Positions 8,922 through 17,176 are shown, numbered from the stretch's first letter. The stretch: 64,000 nt of DNA from an uncultured Oscillospiraceae bacterium (GCA_947628185.1 CANQYW010000004.1:32528-96527), one strand, 5' to 3'. Program-made: numbers and translations. The notes: a model not told the origin generated them from the letters alone.

Positions 8922-9656
8922 ATGAGATATTGCGCCATAACGGATAGGGGAGCAGTGAGGAAACAGAACCAGGACGCGGTGTTCGCGGAGTTTGACGAGT
9001 CAGCAGGCCGCGGGCTGCTCCTGGTGTGCGACGGCATGGGCGGTGCCAGGGCCGGGAACGTGGCAAGTGAGCTCACGAGCCGGGTATTCAGCCAGGAATT
9101 TTTAAAGCTGGTGTCCGGCAAGAGCGACCCCGCCGAGATCCGGGAGGACATGAAGGCGGCGCTCCGCACTGCCAATTCCGCTGTGTTCGAGCTGGCGAAG
9201 GCCGAGCCCGACTGTTACGGCATGGGCACCACTCTGGTGGCGGCATACGTCACGGGGGACACGGCGGAGATAATTAACGTGGGGGACAGCAGGGCGTACC
9301 TCCTTGGTCACGGGACCATCTCGCAGATAACCCAGGACCACTCCGTGGTGGAGGACATGGTCCGCCGGGGCGAGATAACCCGGGAGGAGTCCCGCACGCA
9401 CCCGAGGAAGAACCTCATAACCCGGGCTGTAGGCACCCAGCCCGATGTGAAGGCTGACATGTTTAAGACGGCCCTCCACCCAGGGGACATCCTTCTCCTC
9501 TGCTCCGACGGGCTCTCTAACGTTCTGACAGATGACGAGATAAGGGCCGAGACCGACGCCTCCGACGGGGTGGAGGATGCCGGCGGGCGGCTCCTTGACA
9601 AGACGCTCCAGCGCGGCGCGCCGGACAACGTCTCGGTCGTCATCCTGGGGCTGTGA
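8922..9656 (+). CDS. prpC: PP2C-type Ser/Thr protein phosphatase
   Basis: 244 residues. The metal-binding and catalytic boxes of bacterial PP2C phosphatases appear in order: DRGAVRKQNQDAV, CDGMGG, GTTLVAAY, NVGDSRAYL, CSDGLSN and DNVSVVIL. It should remove phosphates put on by the neighbouring PASTA kinase. A GGGGGGAT ribosome site precedes ATG 8922. The prpC-prkC-rsgA order is highly conserved in Firmicutes. It is soluble, with no membrane segment. Confidence 0.95.
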   Translation: MRYCAITDRGAVRKQNQDAVFAEFDESAGRGLLLVCDGMGGARAGNVASELTSRVFSQEFLKLVSGKSDPAEIREDMKAALRTANSAVFELAKAEPDCYGMGTTLVAAYVTGDTAEIINVGDSRAYLLGHGTISQITQDHSVVEDMVRRGEITREESRTHPRKNLITRAVGTQPDVKADMFKTALHPGDILLLCSDGLSNVLTDDEIRAETDASDGVEDAGGRLLDKTLQRGAPDNVSVVILGL

Positions 9657-9691
9657 GCCCAGAAGGCAACACTCGATTGGAGGCACATTAA

Positions 9692-11671
9692 ATGGAAGAT
9701 ATGTATATCGGCAAATTCTTGGATGACCGCTACGAGATACTCGAGAAGATAGGCTCCGGCGGCATGGCGGTGGTCTATAAAGCCCGGTGCCACAGGCTTA
9801 ATAGGTTCGTCGCCATCAAGATATTAAAGAGCGATCTGGCCCAGGACCCCGACCTTCGCCGCCGTTTCCACGCGGAGTCCCAGGCCGTGGCCATGCTCTC
9901 ACATCCAAATATCGTCTCGGTCTATGACGTGAACCACACCGACAAGGTGGACTATATCGTCATGGAGCTCATCGAGGGTATCACTCTTAAACAATACATA
10001 AATAAGAAGGGTATCCTCAACTGGAAAGAGGCCCTGCACTTCACCACCCAGATAGTGAAGGCGCTGGAGCACGCCCACTCAAGGGGCATAATCCACCGGG
10101 ATATAAAGCCCCACAACATCATGATATTGAAGGACGGGAACGTGAAGGTGGCGGACTTCGGCATCGCCCGGCTCCTCACCACCCAGAACACCCTCACCCA
10201 GGAGACGCTGGGTTCCGTCCACTATATCTCCCCGGAGCAGGCGAAGGGCGGCCAGGCGGACGCCAGGTCCGACCTCTACTCCGTGGGCGTTGTGATGTAC
10301 GAGATGCTGACGAGCCGCCTCCCCTTCGAGGGGGACTCCGCCGTCTCCATCGCGATACAGCACATAAGCTCCATCCCCCTCATGCCCAGGGAGATAAACC
10401 CCGATATCCCCGTGGGTCTCGAGGAGATAACCATGCACGCCATGGACCCCAACATCAACACCCGCTATCCCTCCGCCACGGCGCTCCTGGAGGACCTGGA
10501 GGACTTCCGCAAGAACCCCTCCATACGCTTTAACTACTCCTTCGCCCCCTCGATGGCGGACGACATCGACGACGACCGGGGCTCAAATTACGGCTACTCC
10601 GAACCCGTCCGCCAGCCCAGGCGCAATCACGGCAACGGGGCCACGCGGGACAGGGTCTCCAGCGATGAATATAGGGACAACCGCCGCCGGGCCGGACACA
10701 ACACGATGCTCGTGGGCATATTCCTCGTCACGCTCCTCCTTGTGGCGCTCGTGGTGTTCATGTGGAAGGTGGCCCTCCGGGGCTGGCTCAAGCCAGAGGA
10801 GGATGAACGGATAGAGATTCCCAATTTTGTGGACAAGATGTACGACGACGTGGTTGTGAACCCCGACTACCGGAAGTACTTCGTCTTTGAGCGGGTCTAC
10901 GACTATGAGTCCGAGGAGGAGGAGGGGCGCATAATCGACCAGGTCCCCGCGTACCCCAGGACCGTCACCGTTACGGACGACGGCATACTCGTGACGCTCA
11001 CAGTCTCCGCCGGAAAGCAGGAGGAAGACCAAGTCATGCCGGACTTCTACAACAAGGAGTACCGCAGCGCCAGGAATACGCTGGAGCAGCTTGAACTCGA
11101 CCTAAAGTTCGACATGGTGGAGCAGCCCAGCGACGTGATAACCGAGGGCTACATCATCGAGCAGTTGCCTGCGGCCGGCTCGCCACTGAAGCCGGGCATG
11201 ACGATCACATTCATCTACAGCTCCGGCCCGGCGGATGACAAGGTCCCGGTGCCGGACCTCACGGGTCTCAGCGAGAGCAGCGCCATGTCCCGCCTCGAGG
11301 CATATGGGCTGAAGGGCAGCGTCATTGAGGAGTATAACGACACCGCCCCCAAGGGCCGGGTGTTCTTCCAGAACTACGAGAAGGACCAGGAGGTGGGCGT
11401 CGGCACCACCATCATCTTCTATGTCTCATTGGGCCCGGAGCCCCAGCAGCCCCCTGTCGACGACAACCCTCCCAGCGGCGGTGATAACCAAGGCGGCGAG
11501 GGCCAGGGCGGCGAAGGTCAAGGCGGTGACGGCCAGGGCGGTGAGGGCCAAGGCGGCGAAGGCCAAGGCGGTGACGGTCAGGGCGGCGAGGGCCAGGACG
11601 ATCCTCCCCCTGATTACGGCGGCGAATTAGGCGACCCCGGTGAGGGCGGGGGCGTCGGCACGAATGGCTGA
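9692..11671 (+). CDS. prkC: PASTA-domain Ser/Thr protein kinase
   Basis: 659-residue membrane kinase that senses muropeptides or lipid II and controls growth, wall synthesis and, in bacilli, spore germination. Kinase domain: P-loop GSGGMAVVYKA, catalytic HRDIKPHN (Asp 137), DFG at 155-157, activation loop ending SPEQ. After a basic juxtamembrane stretch there is one membrane segment (about 339-361), then three PASTA repeats outside, then a tail of seven Gly-Gly-Glu/Asp-Gly-Gln repeats before the stop. GGAGG lies 8-9 bases before ATG 9692. It overlaps rsgA by 8 bases. The Gly-rich tail is not a usual part of the family. Confidence 0.95.
   Translation: MEDMYIGKFLDDRYEILEKIGSGGMAVVYKARCHRLNRFVAIKILKSDLAQDPDLRRRFHAESQAVAMLSHPNIVSVYDVNHTDKVDYIVMELIEGITLKQYINKKGILNWKEALHFTTQIVKALEHAHSRGIIHRDIKPHNIMILKDGNVKVADFGIARLLTTQNTLTQETLGSVHYISPEQAKGGQADARSDLYSVGVVMYEMLTSRLPFEGDSAVSIAIQHISSIPLMPREINPDIPVGLEEITMHAMDPNINTRYPSATALLEDLEDFRKNPSIRFNYSFAPSMADDIDDDRGSNYGYSEPVRQPRRNHGNGATRDRVSSDEYRDNRRRAGHNTMLVGIFLVTLLLVALVVFMWKVALRGWLKPEEDERIEIPNFVDKMYDDVVVNPDYRKYFVFERVYDYESEEEEGRIIDQVPAYPRTVTVTDDGILVTLTVSAGKQEEDQVMPDFYNKEYRSARNTLEQLELDLKFDMVEQPSDVITEGYIIEQLPAAGSPLKPGMTITFIYSSGPADDKVPVPDLTGLSESSAMSRLEAYGLKGSVIEEYNDTAPKGRVFFQNYEKDQEVGVGTTIIFYVSLGPEPQQPPVDDNPPSGGDNQGGEGQGGEGQGGDGQGGEGQGGEGQGGDGQGGEGQDDPPPDYGGELGDPGEGGGVGTNG
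11492..11596 (+). repeat. seven 15-bp tandem repeats in prkC tail
   Basis: Seven in-frame units each encode GG(E/D)GQ. The acidic residues run E,E,D,E,E,D,E, so a higher-order 45-bp period is also present. Third-position differences between units (GGC/GGT, GAG/GAA, CAG/CAA) show that the array is not brand new, yet slippage could change its length between strains. Confidence 0.9.
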
Positions 11672-12560
11672 CGGCACCATCTTCAAAGCGCTGAGCGGTT
11701 TCTACTACGTCAAGACCGGGGACATCGTCCTGCGCTGTAGGGCGAGGGGCCGATTTAGGTACGATAAGGAGACGCCCCTTGTGGGGGACCAGGTGTCCGT
11801 CACGGCCACCGGCTCCGGCGAGGGCGTGGTGGACGCCATCCTGCCCCGCCGTAACTCCTTCTCAAGGCCGGCTGTGGCCAACATCGACCAGATGGTCATA
11901 ATAGCCTCTGGCGTCATCCCGGTGACGGAGCCCTTCCTCATCGACCGCATGGCCGCCATAGCCGAGCACGCGGGGTGCGAGGTGGTGGTGTGCGTCAATA
12001 AGTGCGACCTTGGCGGCTCGGACCAGCTCATGGGCATATACAGGAGGGCAGGTTTCAAAACCGTCCGCACCAGCGCCGTCACGGGTGAGGGGATAGCGGA
12101 GCTCGCGTCCCTCCTCAATGGCAAGGTGAGCGTATTCACCGGGAACTCGGGCGTCGGCAAGTCGAGCATTTTAAACGCCATAGACCCCCAGTTCTCGTTG
12201 AGCGTCGGGGAGGTCAGCGAGAAACTTGGCCGCGGCCGCCACACCACCCGCCACGTGGAGCTCTTTGAGACATCCGGCGGGGCCGTGATAGCGGACACCC
12301 CCGGTTTCTCGTCCTTTGACCTCGAGCGCATGGAGCTCACGGACCCCGTCGAGTTGCAATACGCCTTTCACGAGTTCGTCCCGTATATAGGCTCCTGCCG
12401 TTTCGCCGGCTGCGCCCATGTGAAGGAGAAGGGGTGCGCGGTCCTGGCGGCGGTGCGTGAGGGGAAGATCGAGCCCACGCGCCACTCGAGCTATGCGCGC
12501 CTCCATGAACAGCTCTCCAGCGTCAAGGAGTGGGAGCGCCCGCCGGCAGATAAGAAATGA
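11664..12560 (+). CDS. rsgA: ribosome small-subunit GTPase RsgA
   Basis: Circularly permuted GTPase that helps mature the 30S subunit. An OB-fold N-terminus is followed by the permuted G motifs: NKCDL (G4), then GNSGVGKSS (G1) and DTPGFSSF (G3), and a C-terminal zinc site CRFAGCAHVKEKGCAV. I chose ATG 11664 (MADGTIFKALSGFYYV, 298 residues), overlapping prkC by 8 bases, over an in-frame GTG at 11640. It ends the prpC-prkC-rsgA group and is followed by a strong terminator. Confidence 0.95.
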   Translation: MADGTIFKALSGFYYVKTGDIVLRCRARGRFRYDKETPLVGDQVSVTATGSGEGVVDAILPRRNSFSRPAVANIDQMVIIASGVIPVTEPFLIDRMAAIAEHAGCEVVVCVNKCDLGGSDQLMGIYRRAGFKTVRTSAVTGEGIAELASLLNGKVSVFTGNSGVGKSSILNAIDPQFSLSVGEVSEKLGRGRHTTRHVELFETSGGAVIADTPGFSSFDLERMELTDPVELQYAFHEFVPYIGSCRFAGCAHVKEKGCAVLAAVREGKIEPTRHSSYARLHEQLSSVKEWERPPADKK

Positions 12561-12564
12561 TTCA

Positions 12565-12604
12565 AGGCACAGCACTGTTTTTTGGTGCTGTGCCTATAAT
12601 TTTT
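12565..12604 (+). terminator. intrinsic terminator after rsgA
   Basis: A perfect 11-bp stem AGGCACAGCAC / GTGCTGTGCCT closes a TGTTTTTTG loop at 12565-12595 and is followed by ATAATTTTT. It lies 5 bases after the rsgA stop. Confidence 0.85.
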
Positions 12605-12643
12605 CCCAAACGCGGGCATAGAATAGCCTGGGGGTGGAGTTTG

Positions 12644-12793
12644 ATGAAGAGGCATACTCGAACTATAGGCTGTATCGTCATGTGCTGCGGGGTATTCGTG
12701 ATACTTTCCCTCGTGCTGCCGACGTCCTTCTGGTGGTTCATGCTGGGGGTCTTCCTATTTTGCCTGGGGATCTCCATAATGAAACGCAGATAG
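12644..12793 (+). CDS. small two-segment membrane protein
   Basis: 49 residues, starting MKRHTRTIGCIVMCCG and ending ISIMKRR. Two hydrophobic segments (about 8-24 and 28-45) are separated by PTSFWW, with basic residues at both ends. GGGGGTGGAG precedes ATG 12644 with good spacing; the open frame extends upstream only through the rsgA terminator, so a longer form is unlikely. It has no recognisable motif. Proteins of about this size and topology are common in Clostridia beside sporulation genes, and the next gene is one, but a link is only inferred. Confidence 0.6.
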   Translation: MKRHTRTIGCIVMCCGVFVILSLVLPTSFWWFMLGVFLFCLGISIMKRR

Positions 12794-12868
12794 TTCTAAT
12801 CCGGGGACAAAGGTAATAGATTTTATAGAGCCCAAGGGTGAGAATAATTATGTTAGGAGAGAGCATCG

Positions 12869-14383
12869 GTGAATCTTGACCTAAAAAGCGATAAAGTTGG
12901 ATACATGAGGGGTTTTAGACGCCGCTTTGTTAAGGAGGAGACTATCGAGGTCATAGTGCCCGACGCCCTCCCGGACATACTGCGGATAATCGACACGGAC
13001 GGCGTCGTCCTGATGCGCAGCAAGGACGCCGAGGCGGGCAGGGTCTCGGTGACGGGGGTGTCGGAGCTCTCGGTGCTGTACATACCGGAGAGCGGCGGCG
13101 GAGTGCGTAAACTCAGCGCCAGTGTGCCCTTCGCGGCCTCGGCGGAGGGTATGGAGATAACGGCGGACGCCCTCATCACAGCGACCGCCGAGCTCACCCT
13201 CGCGGACGCCAGGACCGTGAACCCAAGAAAGATCGTGGTGCGGGCGGAGGTATCCGTCGAGGCGGCGCTCTATACGCCGGAGAACTTCTATAACTCGGCC
13301 CCGGCGGAGTGCCAGGATATCTATTTTAAGACCGAGAGCCGTGAACTCACCGTCCCCGCTGCCGTGAACGAGAAGACCTTCATCTTCACCGACGAGCTGA
13401 AACTCCCGTCGGGTTCGCCGGAGATGGGCGAGATACTGAAGTCCAATGTGGAGCTGAAACTCGAGAGCGTGAAACCCGTGGGCAGCAAAGCCGTGCTGAA
13501 GGGTTTCGCTGAGACGAAACTCCTCTACGCCCTCCGGGACGGCAGCGAGCTGCGGGAGGACACATTCTCCTCGCCATACTCCATCATCGTGGAGACCGAC
13601 GCCCCCACGGAGCCCTCGGACTACTGCGTGGAGCTCATGCTCACAGGAACTTATGTAAACCGAGGGTACGGCGACGACGGGGAGGTCATATCCCTCGAGA
13701 TCCACGCCGTGGCGCAGTGCGTCTCATATTGCATCGTGCGGGAGAGCCACGTCACCGACATCTACAGCCCGAAGTATAAGCTTGAGGAGTCGAGCGTGCG
13801 CTACGAGCTCCCGGCCATGACGGGCACGACAGCCGTTGATGAGACGGCCCCGGTCTCTCTGCCGGTGGCGGAGCGGGCTGAGAGCGTCCGCAGTATCTAC
13901 ATGCGTGTCATGAGCACGAACGTGGTACCGGGCGGGGAGGGCACGGTCTTCTCGGCGGTGCTCTCCGCCACGGCGATATACACCGACAAGAGGGGGGAGG
14001 TCCTGACGGCCACCCGGAAATTCGAGGTGGAGCGCCGGCTTGAGACCACGGGCGAGGCGGAGGTCACAGTCGCGAGGGCGGGGGATATCGCCGTCAATAT
14101 AACCGACGCCTCCATAGACCTGCGCGTCCCGCTGACGCTCACTGTCCGCCTGCGGGAGGACACCGTCACCGAGGAGATAGACGCCGTGGAGTACGACCCG
14201 GAGGAGACCCTGGACCTCACCGATAGGCCCAGCCTCGTGGTGGTGAGGGCCGGCAGCCGCAGTCTCTGGACCATGGCGAAGGACTATTTCTCAACGGAGA
14301 CGATCATCCGGGAGGTGAACTCCCTGGAGGAGGGCGCGGAACCCGAGCCCGGGGCGGTGCTGCTGATACCCCGGTGCGTCTAA
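12869..14383 (+). CDS. sipL: DUF3794/LysM spore morphogenesis protein, SipL-like
   Basis: 504 residues. The N-terminus and middle fit repeated DUF3794 domains (for example EEVIVPDALPDILRIIDTDG and the later VPLTLTVRLREDTVTEEI), and the last ~45 residues (SRSLWTMAKDYFSTETIIREVN...VLLIPRCV) form a LysM domain. This is the layout of SipL of Clostridioides difficile, which works with SpoIVA to build the spore coat base. The start is GTG 12869 behind TAGGAGAG. Its stop is followed by a hairpin at 14399-14427. I am sure of the domain type, less sure that it is the functional SipL. Confidence 0.82.
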   Translation: MNLDLKSDKVGYMRGFRRRFVKEETIEVIVPDALPDILRIIDTDGVVLMRSKDAEAGRVSVTGVSELSVLYIPESGGGVRKLSASVPFAASAEGMEITADALITATAELTLADARTVNPRKIVVRAEVSVEAALYTPENFYNSAPAECQDIYFKTESRELTVPAAVNEKTFIFTDELKLPSGSPEMGEILKSNVELKLESVKPVGSKAVLKGFAETKLLYALRDGSELREDTFSSPYSIIVETDAPTEPSDYCVELMLTGTYVNRGYGDDGEVISLEIHAVAQCVSYCIVRESHVTDIYSPKYKLEESSVRYELPAMTGTTAVDETAPVSLPVAERAESVRSIYMRVMSTNVVPGGEGTVFSAVLSATAIYTDKRGEVLTATRKFEVERRLETTGEAEVTVARAGDIAVNITDASIDLRVPLTLTVRLREDTVTEEIDAVEYDPEETLDLTDRPSLVVVRAGSRSLWTMAKDYFSTETIIREVNSLEEGAEPEPGAVLLIPRCV

Positions 14384-14398
14384 TATGTAAATTACGTT

Positions 14399-14436
14399 GT
14401 GCCGGACGGCCAGTGCCGCCCGGCACGAACTTTCTT
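14399..14436 (+). terminator. terminator, possibly two-way, after sipL-like gene
   Basis: GTGCCGGACGG pairs with CCGCCCGGCAC (11 bp with one G-T pair) around a short loop, followed by GAACTTTCTT. It sits between the ends of the sipL-like gene and the convergent Asn/Gln gene, so it may end transcription from both sides. Confidence 0.6.
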
Positions 14437-14551
14437 AGTTCTGCTGCTGATTCTGCTGGTTATTATTGTTCTGCTGGTTCTGCTGATTGTTGTTCTGCTG
14501 CTGGTTGTTGCGCTGGTTATTATTCTGCTGCTGGTTCTTCTGGTTGCTCAT
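14435..14551 (-). CDS. 38-residue Asn/Gln-rich mini-protein
   Basis: A minus-strand frame from ATG (14549-14551) to TAA (14435-14437). It begins MSNQKNQQQNNNQRNNQQQ and holds 17 Asn and 17 Gln among 38 residues; the rest are Met, Ser, Lys and Arg. An excellent ribosome site (AGGAGGTGATA) stands just upstream, which argues that it is translated. Asn/Gln-rich short proteins in spore formers include gamma-type SASP and some coat proteins, but no motif of those is present, so the function is open. It is convergent with the sipL-like gene and divergent from yebC. Confidence 0.7.
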   Translation of the reverse strand: MSNQKNQQQNNNQRNNQQQNNNQQNQQNNNNQQNQQQN

Positions 14552-14606
14552 CAAGTATCACCTCCTGCGTTGAGACTATTCTTGCCAAAAAAATGATATT
14601 TATACA

Positions 14607-14635
14607 TTGCCAAGAAGCAAAAATTGTGATATAGT
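14607..14635 (+). promoter_or_regulatory. sigma-A promoter of yebC
   Basis: TTGCCA at 14607-14612, a 17-base spacer and TATAGT at 14630-14635, about 50 bases before the yebC ATG. Confidence 0.75.
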
Positions 14636-14684
14636 AGAGGCGTATGCAGTGATACAAAAGCACCGGCGGAAGGGATGGATATAT

Positions 14685-15419
14685 ATGTCGGGACATTCTA
14701 AATGGCATAACATACAAAAGACAAAGGGCGCCGCGGACGCGAAACGCGCCCAGGCGTTCACCAAGATCGCCCGCGAGATGATCGTGGCGGTCAAGGAGGG
14801 CGGCGGCAGCGCCGACCCCGCCAACAACTCGCGCTTAGCCACCGTTATAGCGAAGGCCAAGGCCGCCAACATGCCTAACGACAACATAAAGCGCACGTTG
14901 GAGAAGGCCGCGGGCAGCGCCGGGGGTGAGAACTTTGAGTCCGTCACCTATGAGGGCTACGGGCCCGAGGGCGTGGCCGTCATCGTGGACGCCATGACCG
15001 ATAACCGGAACCGCACAGCCAGCGATGTCCGGCACCTCTTTGATAAGTACGGCGGCAACATGGGCGCCACCGGGTGCGTCTCCTGGTCCTTCGACAAGAA
15101 GGGCGTGATCGTCATCGACAACGAGGACGAGGAGTTGGACGAGGACACCGTGATGATGGACGCCCTGGAGGCCGGCGCCGACGATATGTCCGTGGAGGAG
15201 GGCGCCTTTGAGGTCTACACGGATCCCGACAGTTTCTCCGCCGTCCTCGAGGCGCTGGAGGCGAAGAAGTACACGTTCATCTCCGCCCAGGTGGAGATGG
15301 TGCCCCAGAACTACGTGAAACTCACCGACGAGGAGAACATCAAGAAGTTCGAGAAGATGCTGGAGCTCATGGAGGACAACGACGACATCCAGAACGTCTG
15401 GCACAACTGGGAAGAATAA
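14685..15419 (+). CDS. yebC: YebC/PmpR family protein
   Basis: 244 residues beginning MSGHSKWHNIQKTKGAADA, the invariant start of the family, which fixes ATG 14685 although the frame is open further upstream. Members were long called transcription regulators; recent work on relatives links them to translation through difficult sequences. Conserved blocks GGGSADPANNSRLATVI and YEGYGPEGVAVIV are present. It stands alone between its own promoter and a terminator. Confidence 0.95.
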   Translation: MSGHSKWHNIQKTKGAADAKRAQAFTKIAREMIVAVKEGGGSADPANNSRLATVIAKAKAANMPNDNIKRTLEKAAGSAGGENFESVTYEGYGPEGVAVIVDAMTDNRNRTASDVRHLFDKYGGNMGATGCVSWSFDKKGVIVIDNEDEELDEDTVMMDALEAGADDMSVEEGAFEVYTDPDSFSAVLEALEAKKYTFISAQVEMVPQNYVKLTDEENIKKFEKMLELMEDNDDIQNVWHNWEE

Positions 15420-15437
15420 TATACATGGACAACAAAC

Positions 15438-15475
15438 GCCGGGATCCCATGCGGGACCCCGGCAATTTGTTTGGG
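15438..15475 (+). terminator. intrinsic terminator after yebC
   Basis: GCCGGGATCCC (15438-15448) and GGGACCCCGGC (15453-15463) form an 11-bp stem with one mismatch, followed by AATTTGTTTGGGTTT. Confidence 0.7.
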
Positions 15476-15545
15476 TTTGTGCGGGTTTTAAAGAAAACAG
15501 CTGATAGTAACTAAATCGAGCTCATCCATATTAACACTGTTCATG

Positions 15546-16301
15546 TTACTCATCTAATATCTCAACGATTCGTGCATCACGCATTTCAATATCTTCCCCA
15601 CCTAAGACCTGTTTAGCTATTTCTATACCTTCTAACTTTACCTTTGTGCCCATTTCAGGTATTTCCACACCATCGGCAAAGTATACTAATTTTAAGTATG
15701 GGTCCTCCCCTATTTTTGCGTTATAAGCACCTTTATAAGATTCATTCGCACTATCTAATTTGCAGATCCACTCAGTCCTTTCATTCACAATATATGCTTG
15801 CGATAAGTCAAATACATCCGGCCCAGTTTTTATCACAATCGATACTCTTTGATTTTTTTCTAAATTAATTAAGTCCTCTTCCGGCAAATAAACTGCCATT
15901 CCTTGTCCAGCATTACCGAAGTCGCCAAATAAAAAACCTTTATTCGTAATTTGTAGTGCATAGCCCTCTAAATAAAATATTTTTTCTCCATATTGTTGTG
16001 CTGCCCTTAGGCTATTGTTGTCATATGCCTCATTTATTTCGGAAAGACTTACTTCTACTGCCTCTGCCAACATTTCCTCTTTTGTCATTTTTGGTTCTTC
16101 CACTGCATCTGTCTCTGTTGCTCCGTCGGATGGAACGTCTGTCTCTGCTGAATCAGGTGTCTCGTCGGAAGACTCATCCGGCTCTGCTGGATCAGCGGTT
16201 CCGCTGGACGGCTCATCTGTCTTTGCCGAATCAGAAGTCCCGCAAGCACATAGGAGCAGTAATAGGACGAGTGCCAATGCCAATGCTGTGATTCGTTTCA
16301 T
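15546..16301 (-). CDS. lipoprotein with OB-fold-like C-terminal region
   Basis: 251 residues from ATG 16301, which follows GGAGGAATGTAAA. The start MKRITALALALVLLLLLCAC is a lipoprotein signal with the lipid-bearing Cys at about residue 20 before Gly-Thr-Ser. Next comes an Asp/Glu/Ser/Thr/Pro linker (to about residue 70) with a repeated pattern, then two regions of the tRNA_anti-like (OB-fold) type (YGEKIFYLEGYALQI..., GTKVKLEGIEI). Such lipoproteins are common in Firmicutes and have no settled function. The gene is clearly richer in A+T than its neighbours and sits alone, which suggests acquisition. The frame upstream of 16301 is not likely used. Confidence 0.7.
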   Translation of the reverse strand: MKRITALALALVLLLLLCACGTSDSAKTDEPSSGTADPAEPDESSDETPDSAETDVPSDGATETDAVEEPKMTKEEMLAEAVEVSLSEINEAYDNNSLRAAQQYGEKIFYLEGYALQITNKGFLFGDFGNAGQGMAVYLPEEDLINLEKNQRVSIVIKTGPDVFDLSQAYIVNERTEWICKLDSANESYKGAYNAKIGEDPYLKLVYFADGVEIPEMGTKVKLEGIEIAKQVLGGEDIEMRDARIVEILDE

Positions 16302-16317
16302 TTTACATTCCTCCAAT

Positions 16318-16354
16318 AAAAAAGTGTGTGGTCCCAAAATGGAGACCACACACT
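16318..16354 (-). terminator. terminator-like hairpin in the lipoprotein leader
   Basis: A perfect 11-bp stem (AGTGTGTGGTC / GACCACACACT, 16323-16354) with a 10-base loop is followed, in the direction of the lipoprotein gene, by six T (16318-16323), and then directly by the ribosome site. It has the form of an intrinsic terminator, placed between a candidate promoter and the coding region, so it may act as an attenuator. Confidence 0.65.
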
Positions 16355-16374
16355 GAAAAACGCATGGCCCCATT

Positions 16375-16403
16375 TTGTTACCACGGCCTACGGTGTTTTG
16401 CAA
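16375..16403 (-). promoter_or_regulatory. candidate promoter of the lipoprotein gene
   Basis: On the minus strand TTGCAA (16398-16403), a 17-base spacer and TAACAA (16375-16380). The start of transcription would fall just before the leader hairpin. Confidence 0.45.
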
Positions 16404-16417
16404 GTGGAAAATGACCA

Positions 16418-16448
16418 AAAAAAAATACGGGGCTGACGAAACAGCCCC
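16418..16448 (-). terminator. terminator of the zinc-ribbon gene
   Basis: Read on the minus strand, GGGGCTG / CAGCCCC with a 6-base loop is followed by GTATTTTTTTTT. It lies about 25 bases after the stop of the zinc-ribbon membrane protein gene. Confidence 0.7.
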
Positions 16449-16473
16449 ATTTTATTGGTTCAATAGATAGATC

Positions 16474-16734
16474 TCACAGTTTCTGCCCGCAGTGGGGGCA
16501 GCACGAGCCCTTGGCCACAACATTCTTCCCGCAGTTGGGACACACCCTTGAGAATCTTAAAATGATGAAACCCGCGATGGCCACGACAGCGCAGACAAGC
16601 CCGACACACGCCTCTGTGAGGATGTCAAAGTTCCTGTCAAACAGTTTAAGGCCCATCATACCCCAGTCCAGCATAAAAACGATAAGCGCGCCCACCGTGA
16701 CCCAGGTCACGAGCCTTCTCTTACCGAATTTCAT
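16474..16734 (-). CDS. small membrane protein with C-terminal zinc ribbon
   Basis: 86 residues from ATG 16734 behind GGAGGGACACGAT. Two hydrophobic segments (about 9-25 and 38-60) are followed by CPNCGKNVVAKGSCCPHCG, a four-Cys zinc ribbon. The open frame extends upstream, but that part overlaps rnpB and lacks a ribosome site. The gene lies about 45 bases downstream of rnpB on the same strand with no clear terminator between, so it may be read from the rnpB promoter. Function unknown. Confidence 0.65.
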   Translation of the reverse strand: MKFGKRRLVTWVTVGALIVFMLDWGMMGLKLFDRNFDILTEACVGLVCAVVAIAGFIILRFSRVCPNCGKNVVAKGSCCPHCGQKL

Positions 16735-16777
16735 ATCGTGTCCCTCCAAACCAAGATTTGTAAAGTCATATTTTATC

Positions 16778-17127
16778 TTGAGCGGGCCTATAAGCCGGGT
16801 TCTGTCGTGGACAGCCATCAATCTACGCGCACCGTTGCCGGCGCGCTTTAGCCACCTCCCGAGAACGGCCGGGCCGGCCATACGTTCTCCCACGGTGTTG
16901 CTCCGGATAGAGTTTACAGCGGAGACGTGTCTCCACGCCCCGGGTGAGCTCTTACCTCACCTTTCCACCCTTGCCGCCCCTCATGGGAGGGGTGAGGCGG
17001 TATATCTCTGTTGCACTTGTCCGAGGGTCGCCCCTGGCGGGTGTTACCCGTTATCCTTGCCCTGTGGAGCCCGGACTTTCCTCACGCACGGGCTTTCGCC
17101 CTGTGCCCGCGGCTGTCCGGCCCGCTC
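16778..17127 (-). ncRNA. rnpB: RNase P RNA, bacterial type A
   Basis: The catalytic RNA that trims the 5' end of tRNA precursors. Read on the minus strand it carries the universal 5' block GAGGAAAGTCCGGGCT and the 3' block ACAGAACCCGGCTTATAG. The ends GAGCGGGCC and GGCCCGCTC pair to make helix P1, which sets the boundaries to within a few bases. The length (~350 nt) and the extra helices fit the ancestral type A, not the Bacillus type B. A near-perfect promoter starts 7 bases upstream. Open frames across this region on the + strand are not genes. Confidence 0.95.
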
Positions 17128-17133
17128 ACGGTC

Positions 17134-17162
17134 ATTCTACCCCAAAAAAATGTCCCTGTCAA
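17134..17162 (-). promoter_or_regulatory. sigma-A promoter of rnpB
   Basis: On the minus strand TTGACA (17157-17162), exactly 17 bases, TAGAAT (17134-17139); the first base of P1 is 7 bases downstream. Confidence 0.9.
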
Positions 17163-17176
17163 ATAAAACTACGGTG

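Noticed and set aside
14399..14596. Leu/Val/Ile-rich + strand frame that looks like a membrane peptide
   Set aside because: It is the mirror of CTG/GTT/ATT triplets coding Gln/Asn on the minus strand, where a strong ribosome site and start exist; the + strand has neither.
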